From NCBI GenBank assembly GCA_026874595.1, contig CM049314.1, positions 60,245,300 to 60,309,299 of the forward strand: 64,000 nucleotides of DNA, given 5' to 3'. Source of the stretch: Sipunculus nudus. Lineage: Eukaryota > Annelida > Sipuncula > Golfingiida > Sipunculidae. Below, one piece after another: positions 24,324 to 36,054 of the stretch (positions within the stretch are counted from its first letter, which is position 1; the number at the start of each line of letters is the position of its first letter). The translations under genes and the position numbers were made by a program. The notes below the pieces were generated by a model. The model worked only from the letters and a program-made list of their open reading frames with translations. It made no database searches and was not told the origin of the DNA.

Positions 24324-25043
24324 AGCTTAAAGAGAAAAAAAAGAAGTAGAGGAAAGATAATGAAATATTCCTTTTAATTTCTTCAAAGAAACTTTCTCCT
24401 TAGGACGTGTTCGTCTGCAGAACATTATACTCAAGTGGAATACGTGAAAATAATACCCAAAGCCATGAGAATAGTAACTCTCGTTATAGACTAAAACTAA
24501 ACTAAATCTACATTATATGGATTATAAGCTTCCCCCATGCGGGCATTCACATGTTTGGTCCATATTCTCAGCTTTTTTTGCACATAAGTGACTGTATATT
24601 TGTGGATCCACACCAAAATCTTATCGATTTATCCTTGACCCATTCCGATAATGCCCAAACATTTCATGAGATACCGTTCATGATTACGTGAGTTATATCG
24701 TGAAGAATCAAACGAAAACACAAACAAAAGGGTAGAGTGACATTGATGCTTTAGGTCGATCCATTTAAATCGTTGCTGAGATAAATATATATATATAAGT
24801 GGAAGAAAACTTAATTGATATAAACAATGACATGAGCTGAATAACCACTCAGTACACGAAGTTTTCTGATGATATACTTATATATGTCCAGCTTAATTGC
24901 ATTCTACTCTTAGTCATCTTTGCTACCAAGTTCCTCTGATATCTCTGCTCCAAAGGGTCAGTTCTGAGCACAGACTGCTGTTGTCTAAGGGTACATTGCC
25001 TGTCCTTATCCTGACCGCCAAAGATTGTTTCATGCGGACTTAA

Positions 25044-25200
25044 AGGTGTGGTTTTTAGGCACCGCCCGCGTCAATTTTAAACCCCTGCATCAAAAAAATT
25101 GTTTTTGTTCAATAAAAACTTGCCAAATTTGAGCTCCGGCCGCTTGGACATTTCTATCAAGTAGATTTAGTCATACAATTTTGAAAAAAAAATCCATTGT
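25044..25200 (+). repeat. dispersed repeat, copy 1
   Basis: It begins right after GGACTTAA, where sister copies of this unit continue differently, so it looks like an insertion. The core words GGCACCGCC, ATTTTAAACCCCT, TGAGCTCCGGCCG and CATTTCTATC recur in the same order, inverted, at 46970-47195. The family is unknown. Confidence 0.65.
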
Positions 25201-26789
25201 TATGTAGTGCTTTATTTTTTCAGCAAAATGAATATGTTATTATCATGCTTTCCCCCTATCATTTGACATTTTTATCGAAAATATATATATAATCTACAAA
25301 ACAAAAAATGCACTATTCAAGAACTTAGTTTCACATTACCTATAAACTGCAAACCCAGTATCAACGTCCCATTTCTTCAATTTGTTGATCCACCACTATG
25401 AATGTGGTTTAGACTGAGTTTGCTGGCCTAATGGGATAAAGTTAAAGGTGACTGTGAAATATGAGAGGAAATAATGCTTTTACTCACCCCTTAAATCTTT
25501 CACAAATCACATGCACGGGCACAGGACAACAAAGTGAAATATTCTTACTGAGCTGAAGATAATACTCGACCGTGTGAATTATCAGTTATTAGTTGCGACT
25601 GACAAAATGCTGTGTCAAACACCAACCTGAAAAATGGCCCCAGGCATTCCACCGATAAAAACAGCACATGGCAAACAACAGCTGTGCTCTAACGCTTTAA
25701 TCTTTGAACGTAATTATGTGATAACAATCTTTGCTTTTCAAAACAGGTAAGCAGGTCACTAGAATTGACATTGCTCGTATTAATCAATAACTTACTAAGG
25801 AAGTCACACGAGGTGCGTACAATCTCTATTTATTTACGACGACATTAACATAATTATCAAGTAGCAAACCAGGTTTTATTTTTTTAAATAAATCCTGCAT
25901 TACCAATTGACATTTGATTTGCGTGCCTGGTGAGCGATAATACAAGTGACTAACTAATCGAGCCAATAAATAGACTTGTTTTTCTTATCGTAGGCGCCTT
26001 TCCGCCTAGTGTTTACCCTACTTCACCTAAATATATATTTAAATACCATGCTCACTCTATCCATTGTGTTAAGTAACTTCACGATATTAAAGTGTGATAC
26101 TGATAATCAGTATAATAGTCAGACAGGAGTTAAAAATTAAGTATTTTTGACCGTAGGAACTCGTTATACATTATGTACAGTGGATATACCGTAGTAAATT
26201 TTATAAAATGGCATATAAAAAACGCAGTTAACCTCATTTTTCTGAGATATGGTGGTCGTAAAATGTTAAAAGAAGCGTTCTTCAAGCGACTATTGATAGG
26301 ATCACTGTTGGACACTTCAAGGACTGTAACGATACATGGTCTCACGATACGGTACATAGCGCAATGCATTTTTCACGATATCATACACGATACAATACAT
26401 GGTGGGTGTTGTACAGTTCAGAAACCAATTGATTGCTCTTGTCTGATCACATAACAGCTACTAAAGGTTTAAAACGAAATATATCATAGAACATATACAG
26501 ATTTTATTTGCAACAAATATACAAAATCCAATTAAATCATATTAAGTTCCTGCTGCCTCCACTCTTCAAGAAAAATAAATAATGAAACATGCCCTTCAAG
26601 TAATCTTCTCTACGAGCATGCACAGTCCACATCTTTGACGTCTGCCGGGTTCGGGTCCTTTGAGTTAGCAATCCGGGGTATGTTAAATGATACAAGATAC
26701 GGACACAGACTGAAACCTAACTAACAATGATAAGACAGATTATTTTTACTTCTCGGTATATTTTAGGAAAAACTGGCCATCGGTACCAA

Positions 26790-29561
26790 TGTAAATATCA
26801 CTATCTAGTCATGTCGAGCATTTATAAAGCTTTTGCCTTTTTTCTTATTCACAAGATTAGATCAAAGCTTCCCGTCCCTGACGATTGATCTCAGTCAGAC
26901 TGTGGATTTTTGAGGCCTAAAAACAAATGAATGTTTTTCCTGCAATATTGAGGTTTTGCATCCATAAAGGAAGCATTTACGGACAACTCTAACACACTGC
27001 TAACTGCCTAAACGGCAAAGATCATGCATCGCCCTGGTCCAAGGTGAAAGCCACACCCTCTGAGACTGTTTTCCTTCCGATAGACTAGATGGGTATTTTT
27101 CGGTTTGGTTTGTTGTATTTTCCTTGTACCGTGAAACAACACTTATATCCCTTAATTTTTGTGTGCATCAACTCATTCTTCTAATTAAAATTTCTGATCC
27201 TCATTAAAATTTCCTCTAATGCCGGTCTTGGGAATTTGGGAAATTCGGATACTTCAAGAGTTTGACTTGTGGGTAGCTTTCCCGACCACTTACATGGTCC
27301 ATGGCCTGCCTTGGTTAAACGGAAGGTTGTCAAAGAATTCATACTTTAAACATGGAGCTTGCCTTCGTCTGCGTTCTTTTCGTTATCGTTGTACCGCCAT
27401 GCAGCGGAGGGCCTGCTTTGTCTAGGCAAAGCCTGTAATGGAAACAAATCTTCCCTGGTTTCTCTTGTTAGCGTTAACCCCGTAATGTTTAGTCAGATAT
27501 GAATAAATGGTAAAGTTCACGATATTTGGCGTTGTGCACGAGGAAATGAAACAACCTCTACATATTAGGCATTATACAATTGTGTTGACTCAGATGTCAC
27601 ACAATATGTGACTTAGTGTAAGGTGTGTACCAATATAATGACACATAATAATTAAGACATAATTGTAACCCCTAACAGCTCTTGTTTACAGTGTTGGGTG
27701 TTCTTGATAACTTGCATAAGATTCCTGTTCGGACTCCATTCCTGACAGGTGGCTGAATGTTCAGGCTTTGCAGGAGTCGGACTCTTCCTCTCTTCATCTG
27801 CAATTTTTTCATCAGAAATTTAATTCCTTCTCGGAGATAAGATTCAGAATATGCAGAACTCTTTATCCCTAAATCCTTGCGTGATAACAAAACTCTTCTC
27901 ATAAAACGAGTATTGTTTGACTCCTAATGCTGGTTTGTCTGTGCCTGCTTGCCAAATTTCGGAACTCCTTTAGTTCTTATATTGCTCTTCCTGAAACTGG
28001 TCCGTTGGAGGTCAGCTTGTTGTCCCGGATGGACTTATAAAGGGTGAGTTCAATGTGCAGAATCGACGCTGTATCTGGACTGGCACTATTGATTAAGTTA
28101 AAGGAAGGGATTTGAAGGCATCAAAACCACACCGATCTCTCAACATATTCGTGTTTAGTGTTCTGACTTTGGTCACCGAGTGGGAGTAGGTGCTTCTGTT
28201 CTGCTGATTCAATGGAATGCTTGACTTGTGGTTGCATTTGGCTATCTTTGCATTTGGATTTGAGTATCATTTACAAAAGTGTAGCAATTTTGCTATAGCA
28301 CTCTTATTACACCCCTACATCCAACCATTCTGGAAGAGCCTTTGAAGCGTCACGTCTATCTAGTTTGATGGTTGTTGAGGGTGCTTGCTGAGCTGAGTCT
28401 CAGAAGAGTCGACAGTACTTCTGTGACGCAATCTTCCCTTTTTCTTTTAGTTTCAGCATCAGACCCCATGAAAAAGGCCTAACTTGCCAAAAAGACAGAA
28501 CATCTCAATCATTACTGAAAGCTTTCCCTGAAAAATTTTTTAATTGAATCTTCTCATTGATCAAACAAAACCGTTAATTTACCAAATGTTTTATAAGCAT
28601 GCCGCCATTAAGAAATATTTTTTTTAAAGTTCAGAAACAACGATAATCTTATCGCCTACCCAACAATGTAGTCTCGTTCACACCATGGGTGTCCGAGTAC
28701 AAGTCCAGTTCCAGACCACCTGAGTCCAAGTCCAAGTCCGGTGAATGAGGTATGACTACGTATCAAATCGACCTTCTTCGAGTCCGATTCATTTGGAACC
28801 CGAGTCAAAGTCAGAGTCCAATACAATTAAATAGCAAATTTAAAATAGAAATTTCAGATGTTCGTGTACATTTTTAAGTTAGTTTACACACGTTTTTTTT
28901 CCGTAACGGTCCATAACATTAAGATCACGATGAAAAGCTGAAGCAGTGTTATTATTATATAATATTCTGTTTTTGTATAGAATTCTTTATTGTATTTCTT
29001 TTCTGATAGACTCGGCCTGGTGTCTCAATTACTTATCTCCGAGTCCGAGTACAAGTCCAGAACCCCCGAGTTGGATTCCGTATCCCTAAAAAAAGTTTAC
29101 TCCAGTCCGAACTCGAGTCCTAGTACGAACATCGGCAATTGTCTGCGATGCATGTTAACACGTAGAGGGTACGTTAGCAACTAATATACTAGAGAAGTAG
29201 AATGAAAACGCATATATCCAAAAGAAAAAGACCTGTGCCTTTCGGTTCATACTGGTTTTCACTGATATTTACAAACATGAAACCTGTGACATTAGAATAT
29301 AACACATAAAACAAATTATTTCCGGGCCAATTTATGAAAAAATAAGCATAAAAGAAGGTTGAGTTCGTCCTGGTGCAGGCGCTTCGGTAATGGATCTCGG
29401 AGCTTGATTCATAGCTACTTAAAGAAGACATGACGAAACCTCAGGAAGACAACAGATATTTGTTGTGATACAAAGTTAACTGCCTTGACCATAATGTTAT
29501 CTCTCTTTCCAGAGCGTGTACAGCATTGATAACATGGTCTCAATGTTTGAAATGCGCTTAC
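26790..29561 (-). repeat. another partial copy of SDR intron 1 (minus orientation)
   Basis: Blocks at 26.8-28.02 kb match 37.96-39.06 kb and 21.54-22.33 kb in the same orientation, and 28.63-29.13 kb matches the GGACTC-rich intron blocks near 40.2-40.6 kb. It leads into the exon 1 copy at 29876-29562. No exons 2-4 are present in this copy. Confidence 0.7.
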
Positions 29562-29876
29562 CTTGGTTCGGACCCAGCTTCTCAGCCACGAAATCATGGG
29601 CTTCCTTGTTGCTGTCAGTTTTGGTCACATCAAGCAGAACAGTCTCCAGACGAAATGAAGAACAGCTCCGTACTTCATCGGCTCCCTTCTGTGTAAAAAC
29701 CTGCTTCCTAAACCAACAAGTCTGTTAGCGAGCAAGTTCCCGAAACCACTGACACAGCCAGTAATCAAGACGGATTAAGTAGATATGTTGTCAATCTGAA
29801 TTTTTTTCCGGAAGTATTCGATGACAAAATGGAGGACGACCGCCAGTACAACATAGAGTATCACTTCAAGAGCCAT
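29562..29876 (-). pseudogene. SDR exon 1 copy, stop at codon 34 and 13-bp deletion
   Basis: ATG at 29876-29874. TAA at 29777-29775 replaces codon 34 (Lys), just before TGCxSGFG. Thirteen bases are missing where CRVFAACY should be, giving 315 nt against 328. Donor GTAAGC at 29561. It is an exon 1-only remnant and marks the outer edge of the left palindrome arm. Its mirror partner is 57307-57634. Confidence 0.85.
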
Positions 29877-30473
29877 AGCCTAAAGAGAGAAAAAATGGAG
29901 TAAAGGAAAGCAGATGAAATATTCCTTTTTATTTCTTCAAAGGAACTTTCTCCTTCGGACGTGTTCGTCTGCATAAGGGAACATTAAACTCAAGTGGAAT
30001 ACGTGACAATAATATCCCGAAGCCATGAGAATAGTAACTATGTTTTAAACTAGAAATCTACATTATAAGGTTTACAAGCTTCCCCAATGCGGGCATTCAC
30101 ATGTTTGGTCCATAATCTCAGGTTCATTTGTACATAAGTGACTGTACGTTTGTGAATCCACACCAAAATCTAATCGTTTCTTCCTTGACCCATTCTCAAA
30201 ATGCACGAACATTTCATGAAATTCCGTTAATGATTGCGTGAAGAAACAAAAAAATACAGAAACACAAACCGAGATGAACGTATAACATCCTGACGGAAGC
30301 AAAAGGAATGATACAATTTAAAAGTCGAGTGACATTGATCCTTGAGGTCAATCCATTTAAATAATTACGGAGGAATATATTCCAGTGGAAACAAACCTTA
30401 CTTGATATAAAGGATGACATAAGCAGAATAACCACTCAGCACACGAAGATGTCTAATTATATACTTATATAAT

Positions 30474-30477
<4 letters not shown>

Positions 30478-30523
<46 letters not shown>
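30478..30523. repeat. (AT)n microsatellite
   Basis: About 22 AT units. The mirror position in the right arm near 56693-56708 has only a short AT run. Confidence 0.9.
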
Positions 30524-30526
<3 letters not shown>

Positions 30527-30879
30527 CTTAATTGCGTCCTACTCCATTTTTGTCATCCTTACTACCACATTCAGCTGATTTCTTTGCTCCTATGGGTCAA
30601 ATATCTGCATAGATTGATGTTGTCAAAGGGTAAATTCCCTGTCCATATCGTGGCCGCCAATGATTTTTTTCATGCGGACTTAATGTCATGAGTCTTATGT
30701 CGGTACTGATTCAAACATGTCCGAAGGCATACCGGTAGTTTCACAAAGCACAATCGGCTTGTGGGTTAGGAATGTGAAATTTGAAGCGAAAGGCAAATGG
30801 TGAAATCTTACAAAAACTTAAAATAAGATTCTCTCAGTTTGTTTTAGCTCAGCTGAATGAAAGTCATCTGAGCTATAGC

Positions 30880-31720
30880 GATTACCCTTTGCCCGTCGCC
30901 GGTCATTCTGGCTGTCGTGCCATGTGTTCGTCTGTCTATTAACCAGACACAAATCGTAACTGTCGGACCTAGAATCTTCTAACTTGATATCTAAAGAGGT
31001 CCATGAAAAATTCTTTTGAAAAACTGAAATAAGGTCTGCGTTACAAATTTCCTCCGAGCTATGGGACTCAGAAATACCTTCAGAATAATTAAAAATTGGA
31101 TACAAAAGCTCTAGTATCCGTACAACTACTATATTGATCACCATGATTGCACGCATATTCATCATGGAGTGTTGCATCAGTTCCTGCAGACTGGTGGCCA
31201 CATGGAATTTTTCTTAATTTTCACACAATTTTTGCTATATTTTGTAAACCTTCTAACATGTGGTCGTCTTTTAACAGGCACAAATCGTAACCATTAGACT
31301 TAGAATCTTCCAACTTTACATCAAGGGAGGTCCATAAAAAAATCTCCTTGGAAATCAAAAACTAGGTCTCTCTTACCCATATCCTCCGAGCTAGAAGTAC
31401 CCCTCAGAATAATTAAATTTTTTTACAAAAGCTCCAGTTTCTGAACATCTAATGCATTGATCACCATGATTCTTTGCATGAATATTCATCAAGGACTGCT
31501 TTATCAGGTCGCATTTTGTCGAATTTTGGCGCATTTTCTTTCTATCCTCGAGACCTTCAAAGAGGCATTCGTCCGTTAACAGGGTACAAATAGTAATCAT
31601 TCAAACTATAATCGTCATCAGGGAGGTCCATGAAAAAATCTCCTTGGAAACCTGATATTAGGTCTCTGTTATCCATATTCTCTGAGCCCTGCTTCAGTAC
31701 CACTACAAAATTTAAAATCT
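30880..31720. repeat. about 2.5 tandem copies of a 300-bp repeat
   Basis: Three successive blocks each contain ACAAATCGTAAC or a variant, then GAGGTCCATGAAAAA, AGGTCTC, TCCTCCGAGCT, CAGAATAATTAAA and ATTGATCACCATGATT. The same array is mirrored at about 55540-56340 in the right palindrome arm. Frames such as 30818-31201 (-) and 56051-56317 (+) are repeat-derived, not genes. Confidence 0.75.
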
Positions 31721-34669
31721 AAATGACGAAAATCCTTTGGTGAATGAATTCCAAGGCAGCTGAGCGTAATGTCCCCTGGGTCACTTGTTAATAGATATTA
31801 TAAATGTTGGATTATTCATAGCATCATTAAAATTAACTATAAATACAAGGTGGTTTAATATTGATAGCATTATTAAAATTAACTCTAAATGCAAGGTTGC
31901 TTAATTACCTTCTTGCCATTGGTGATCTTGACCTTTGATCAACAGTCATTTTTCCAAAAGTATATACTTTTAGAAATACTGACTTCAGTCGAGTTTGAAA
32001 TGGACTGGTTTTCTAAGGGGCGAGATCACTTTTACCTAATTCAATCGAGGTCCAACTGTTTAAATTGCTTTAGGTAGAGAGTTAACTGGCCTATCGCTAA
32101 ATCGATGGCGCTGTGATAGTCCTTTTCCAAAATAATTTATTATTTTAGAGAATTATAGGAAAGTCTGAAAAATGCCCCAATGGAGACACTTGCTATCATT
32201 CGCGACTGTTCCCCAAAAAAATGGGGATATCCGAAGGGGTTGCCTAACAATACATGAGTGCTACCACCATCATTTATACTACATATCTCCAAATGCTGGC
32301 CTAATGGGATAAAGTTAAAGGTGACTGGGAAATATGACAAATAAGATAATAATCGACCGTATGAATTATCAGTTATTAGTTGCAGCTGACAATTTCTTTG
32401 TTGAACACAAACCTGAAACTTTGCCCTAGGCAGGCCACCCATAAAAACAGCACATAGCAAACATCAGCTGTGCGTTAACGCTCTTATCTTTGAACGTAGT
32501 TTGATGACAAACAATGGTTACAAATCAAACAGGTACAACAGGTCACTGGCATTGACATTGCTCGTATTAATCAATAATGTACTACAGAAGGCACACGATA
32601 TGCGTACAAAAACATAATTATCAATATAGAGAATCAGCTATTATGCTTATCAATCCGCAACACCACGTCACATTTTATTTGTGTGCCTGTCAAGCAATAT
32701 TACAAGTGACTAACTAATCAAACCAATAATGAACTTGTTTTTCTTACTGTGGACGCCTGTCCGTCTGGTGTATATCGCACTTTACCTAAATTTAAATTTA
32801 AAACCATCCTCTCTCTATCCCATGTGTTTAGCAACTTCAGGATATTACAGTGTATAAGTCATGACCAGTATAATAGTTAGAAGGTGGTAAAAGTTATGGT
32901 TTTTTTACCTAAGAAACTCCTTACTCATTTATGTAGAGTAAAGGCACAGTGGTATGTTTTATAAAATGTTATATTAATAACGCAGTGAACCTGATTTTTC
33001 TTAGATTTGGAAGTCGTAAAATATTAAAAGAAGCCTTCTTCCAGCGACTATTGATAAGATCATTGTTGCACACTTCAAGGACTGTAACGATACATGGTCT
33101 CACGACATGGTACATAGCGCAATGCATTATGCACGATACCATACTCGATACAATACGTGGAAGTTGCGGTAGAGTTCAGATTCAAAGTGATTGCTCTTGT
33201 CTAATCATATAAGAGCTACTAAAAATTTAAGACGAAATGTATACAAGAACATATATAGATTTACAACAAATATAAAAAATCCAGTAAAATCGAATTAAGT
33301 TCTTGATGCCTTCACTCTTCAAGAAAAATAAATAATTAAATATGCCCTTCAAGAGATCTTCTCCACGAGCATGCGCAGTCCCCATCACTGTCGTCTGCCG
33401 GGTTCGGGTCCTTTGAGCCCGCAATGCGGGGTTTGTTAAATAAAATCTGATACAAGCCACAGACACAGACTGGAACCCAACTACCAATGATTAGACAGAT
33501 TTATTTTTTACTTCTCGGTATATTTTAGGCAAAACTTGCCTTTGTCCAACATATGAGGGAGCGCAGTGACCGAGCTGGCAGTTGATTTCAATGCGCCATC
33601 CTCCCATAATTTTTTGGGCCCTTGTCGAATAATCCCTCAGCCTGTCCATCCATCTCTCTGTTAGTTACATTGCCCGTGTCCAGTATCTATAAAAATCAAA
33701 CGTTCGATCCATATCAAATTCCAGGGATGGTATGTGCCAGTTAGTGCTCCAGTCCTGTCGCACTTTAGACCTATCAGAATTAAAAATATTGCCGCAAGGT
33801 ATAACTCGTGGAATTTCCTTTTCGCATTATCTCATGAATCATTCCAGAAATTGCCGTGAAAATTGGCAATGCAATATTTCTGTTGATCATTTGATAGAAA
33901 TTAATCCTCGACTGTGTTATTTAACTTCCATATTAAAGTCCAGTCTGTTGTGTAGGATCCTACTTAAATCATGGTTCCAGTAAATTAAGTTTGACTTCCG
34001 AACCGTTTAAGGTAACAGCCGGGTTGTAAATACGTGTTTGCTGCACAGACAAAAACACTGATCAATGGCACAACGTTCAGTATTTATGCCATTCGATACT
34101 TTTGATTACATCTATTACAGAATTAGAATTTTTTCGGTAATATGACTTCGCATATGTTCACGGATCGTTCGTATTCGATAATGTAAACATGCAACAAATT
34201 TAATCGATTATTGATGGAAACGACCAAATATCGCTACATCCATTTATTCACACATCAACGAGAATCACCTTTATTTATAATTCGGTGTTTGAATGTAAAT
34301 GCGAGCACCAATTTGCCAGTCGATGGGATATATACATATACATTCATTTAATTTCTATGGTAACATTACACTAACAAAATACAACAGATTGGAGACATTA
34401 GGACAAAAAACAACAAATCCAAACTTCACGCGTTAGGGGAAAAGTTAAGAAAATAACATATGGCATGAAGTGCTTCTGTTCTTAGGAAGAGGGGCCGATG
34501 GCAAATACAGGTTTTGAAGGCTTCTGGATTCTAAGACTCGGCTGCGAGCTTGTTGACTTCAAGGAGTTGAAGGACCGCATATAATGTGAAAAGAAAAACA
34601 AATGGTTACTTTTATTGTTAAGTTATAGAAAATATGTACATACTAATCATTGTACTCAGTGACATAACA

Positions 34670-35504
34670 TTTTTTCATGTTTACAGAAAAAGTCCGACAC
34701 ATGATCTCATGCTGCATTCGGTTAAATACAGCGATAAGTATCCAGCGTATCTTCTTCGAGCTCAATGACCGATCCCATAATTTTTCAAAGTAATGGAATA
34801 TATGTGACATACTTGCATATTTAAATTGTGTATACACGCGCTTTGTAGCAACTAAATGACTAAAGGGCACATTCTTTTAAATACGGTCTTGATAAAAAAT
34901 GTGATTAACTGAACTTGATGAAAATAAAACACAAATAACAAAATAAAAATATTCGTATTTGTTCTGACCGGAAGGAAAGGGTATTCATGACAATGCAGAC
35001 ATAAATAATCAAAAGTCACGTGAATTATACAAGCGGGACCTTACATGATCGAGAGATCCCCAGAGAGCCCCTTTTGACGATATGAAGTATGTGTGCTGGA
35101 ATCACCGCCTTGTGATTGAAAAAAATATCATCGTAGAATTAGAGCACAGCTTTCGATATGATGATAAGCACATGAATCAAATGAAAACATTCTCACAAGG
35201 TCTCTACTGAAATCGATCGCACAAGCTTCTCTAAATCCGATTGCAATAGGCAATATTAATATCTATCTATGTCTCTTGTGTCAGAAGTGTGTGGCATCAT
35301 CACAGAAGCGAACCCCAAGTTGTCCATTTATTACAGTAAAACCTCGCCTGATGACCATCTCGGTTTAGTGACCATCTTAAAATGACGACCACCTTTCATG
35401 GTCCAAATTCATTTTTGCTCTTTATATCAAACCTCGCTCAGACGACATCTCCGAAAATACGACAACTTTGTTGAGGTCTCGTTGGTGGTCCAAATTTCGA
35501 GGTT

Positions 35505-35571
<67 letters not shown>

Positions 35572-35710
35572 TTTACATCCAAATGAAGCAAGTCGATGTT
35601 TATTTAGGGTAAGTTGGGGTACTTCATACTCGCCAGTTTTATAGTTCCAACCCAAGGGACTGATCATCTGATCCTGTGGAATTCACAAATTGACAATACT
35701 ATCTGAAACA
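34670..35710. other. left-arm-specific 1.04-kb insertion
   Basis: The right arm reads straight from GACATAACA to GAGGTAAAC (52553-52585 on the minus strand), while the left arm has 1041 bp between two AACA words. It contains the small mariner-like element at 35334-35510 and a long (AT)n tract. No terminal inverted repeat of the whole insert was seen, so a right-arm deletion is an alternative. Confidence 0.55.
35334..35510. mobile_element. pogo/Tc1-mariner-type MITE beside an (AT)n tract
   Basis: The left end TA-CAGTAAAACCTCG and the right end CGAGGTTTCACTA-TA are inverted copies. Repeated GACCA/GGTCC words lie inside, and TA borders both ends. Size is about 177 bp with no coding capacity. 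The terminus CAGTRAAACC resembles those of Tigger/pogo-like families and the element at 60.8-62.0 kb. It inserted at the edge of the (AT)n tract at 35508-35569. Confidence 0.65.
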
Positions 35711-36054
35711 GAGGTAAACACTTAACATTTTCATCTTTATACGATAATATAAAAAAAACTAGATCACCCGACTATTTTCTATTTTATATGCCCACATAGT
35801 TCCCTAAGTGCAAATTCTCTGTAATTTTAAAAAAAAATATTTTTAGCTTTTCATTGTTCAACATCAGAATTTTAATCCATATAAATAATAGAATGGTTTA
35901 AAGAGTAGCTGATAGATTTGTATCAAACCATGCAGGGATCAGATAAAGAGAATTAATCATTTCATTCGACAATTTAAAAAAGTAACTTCATGGAATTTCT
36001 TATAAAATTAAATTTAAAGATTTTACCATTTTCTTATTTGTTGTTTATTCGATT

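Larger units (their letters stand above)
21211..26690 (-). repeat. segmental duplication unit in minus orientation
   Basis: Parallel to 37.63-41.25 kb and beyond: exon 2 fragment, intron 1, exon 1 at 24323-24009, then upstream DNA to about 26.69 kb. Its part from 23045 outward is the inverted partner of 17.17-21.18 kb (the two ATG positions sum to 44242, and other landmark pairs give sums within about 100). Confidence 0.75.

Noticed and set aside
30818-31201. 127-codon frame (-), partner at 56051-56317 (+)
   Set aside because: It falls within the 300-bp tandem repeat array. The sister units do not keep the frame.
33227-33487. 86-codon frame (-) repeated at 53659-53844 (+)
   Set aside because: The similarity reflects the palindrome arms, and the frames end at different points. 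No family was recognised.
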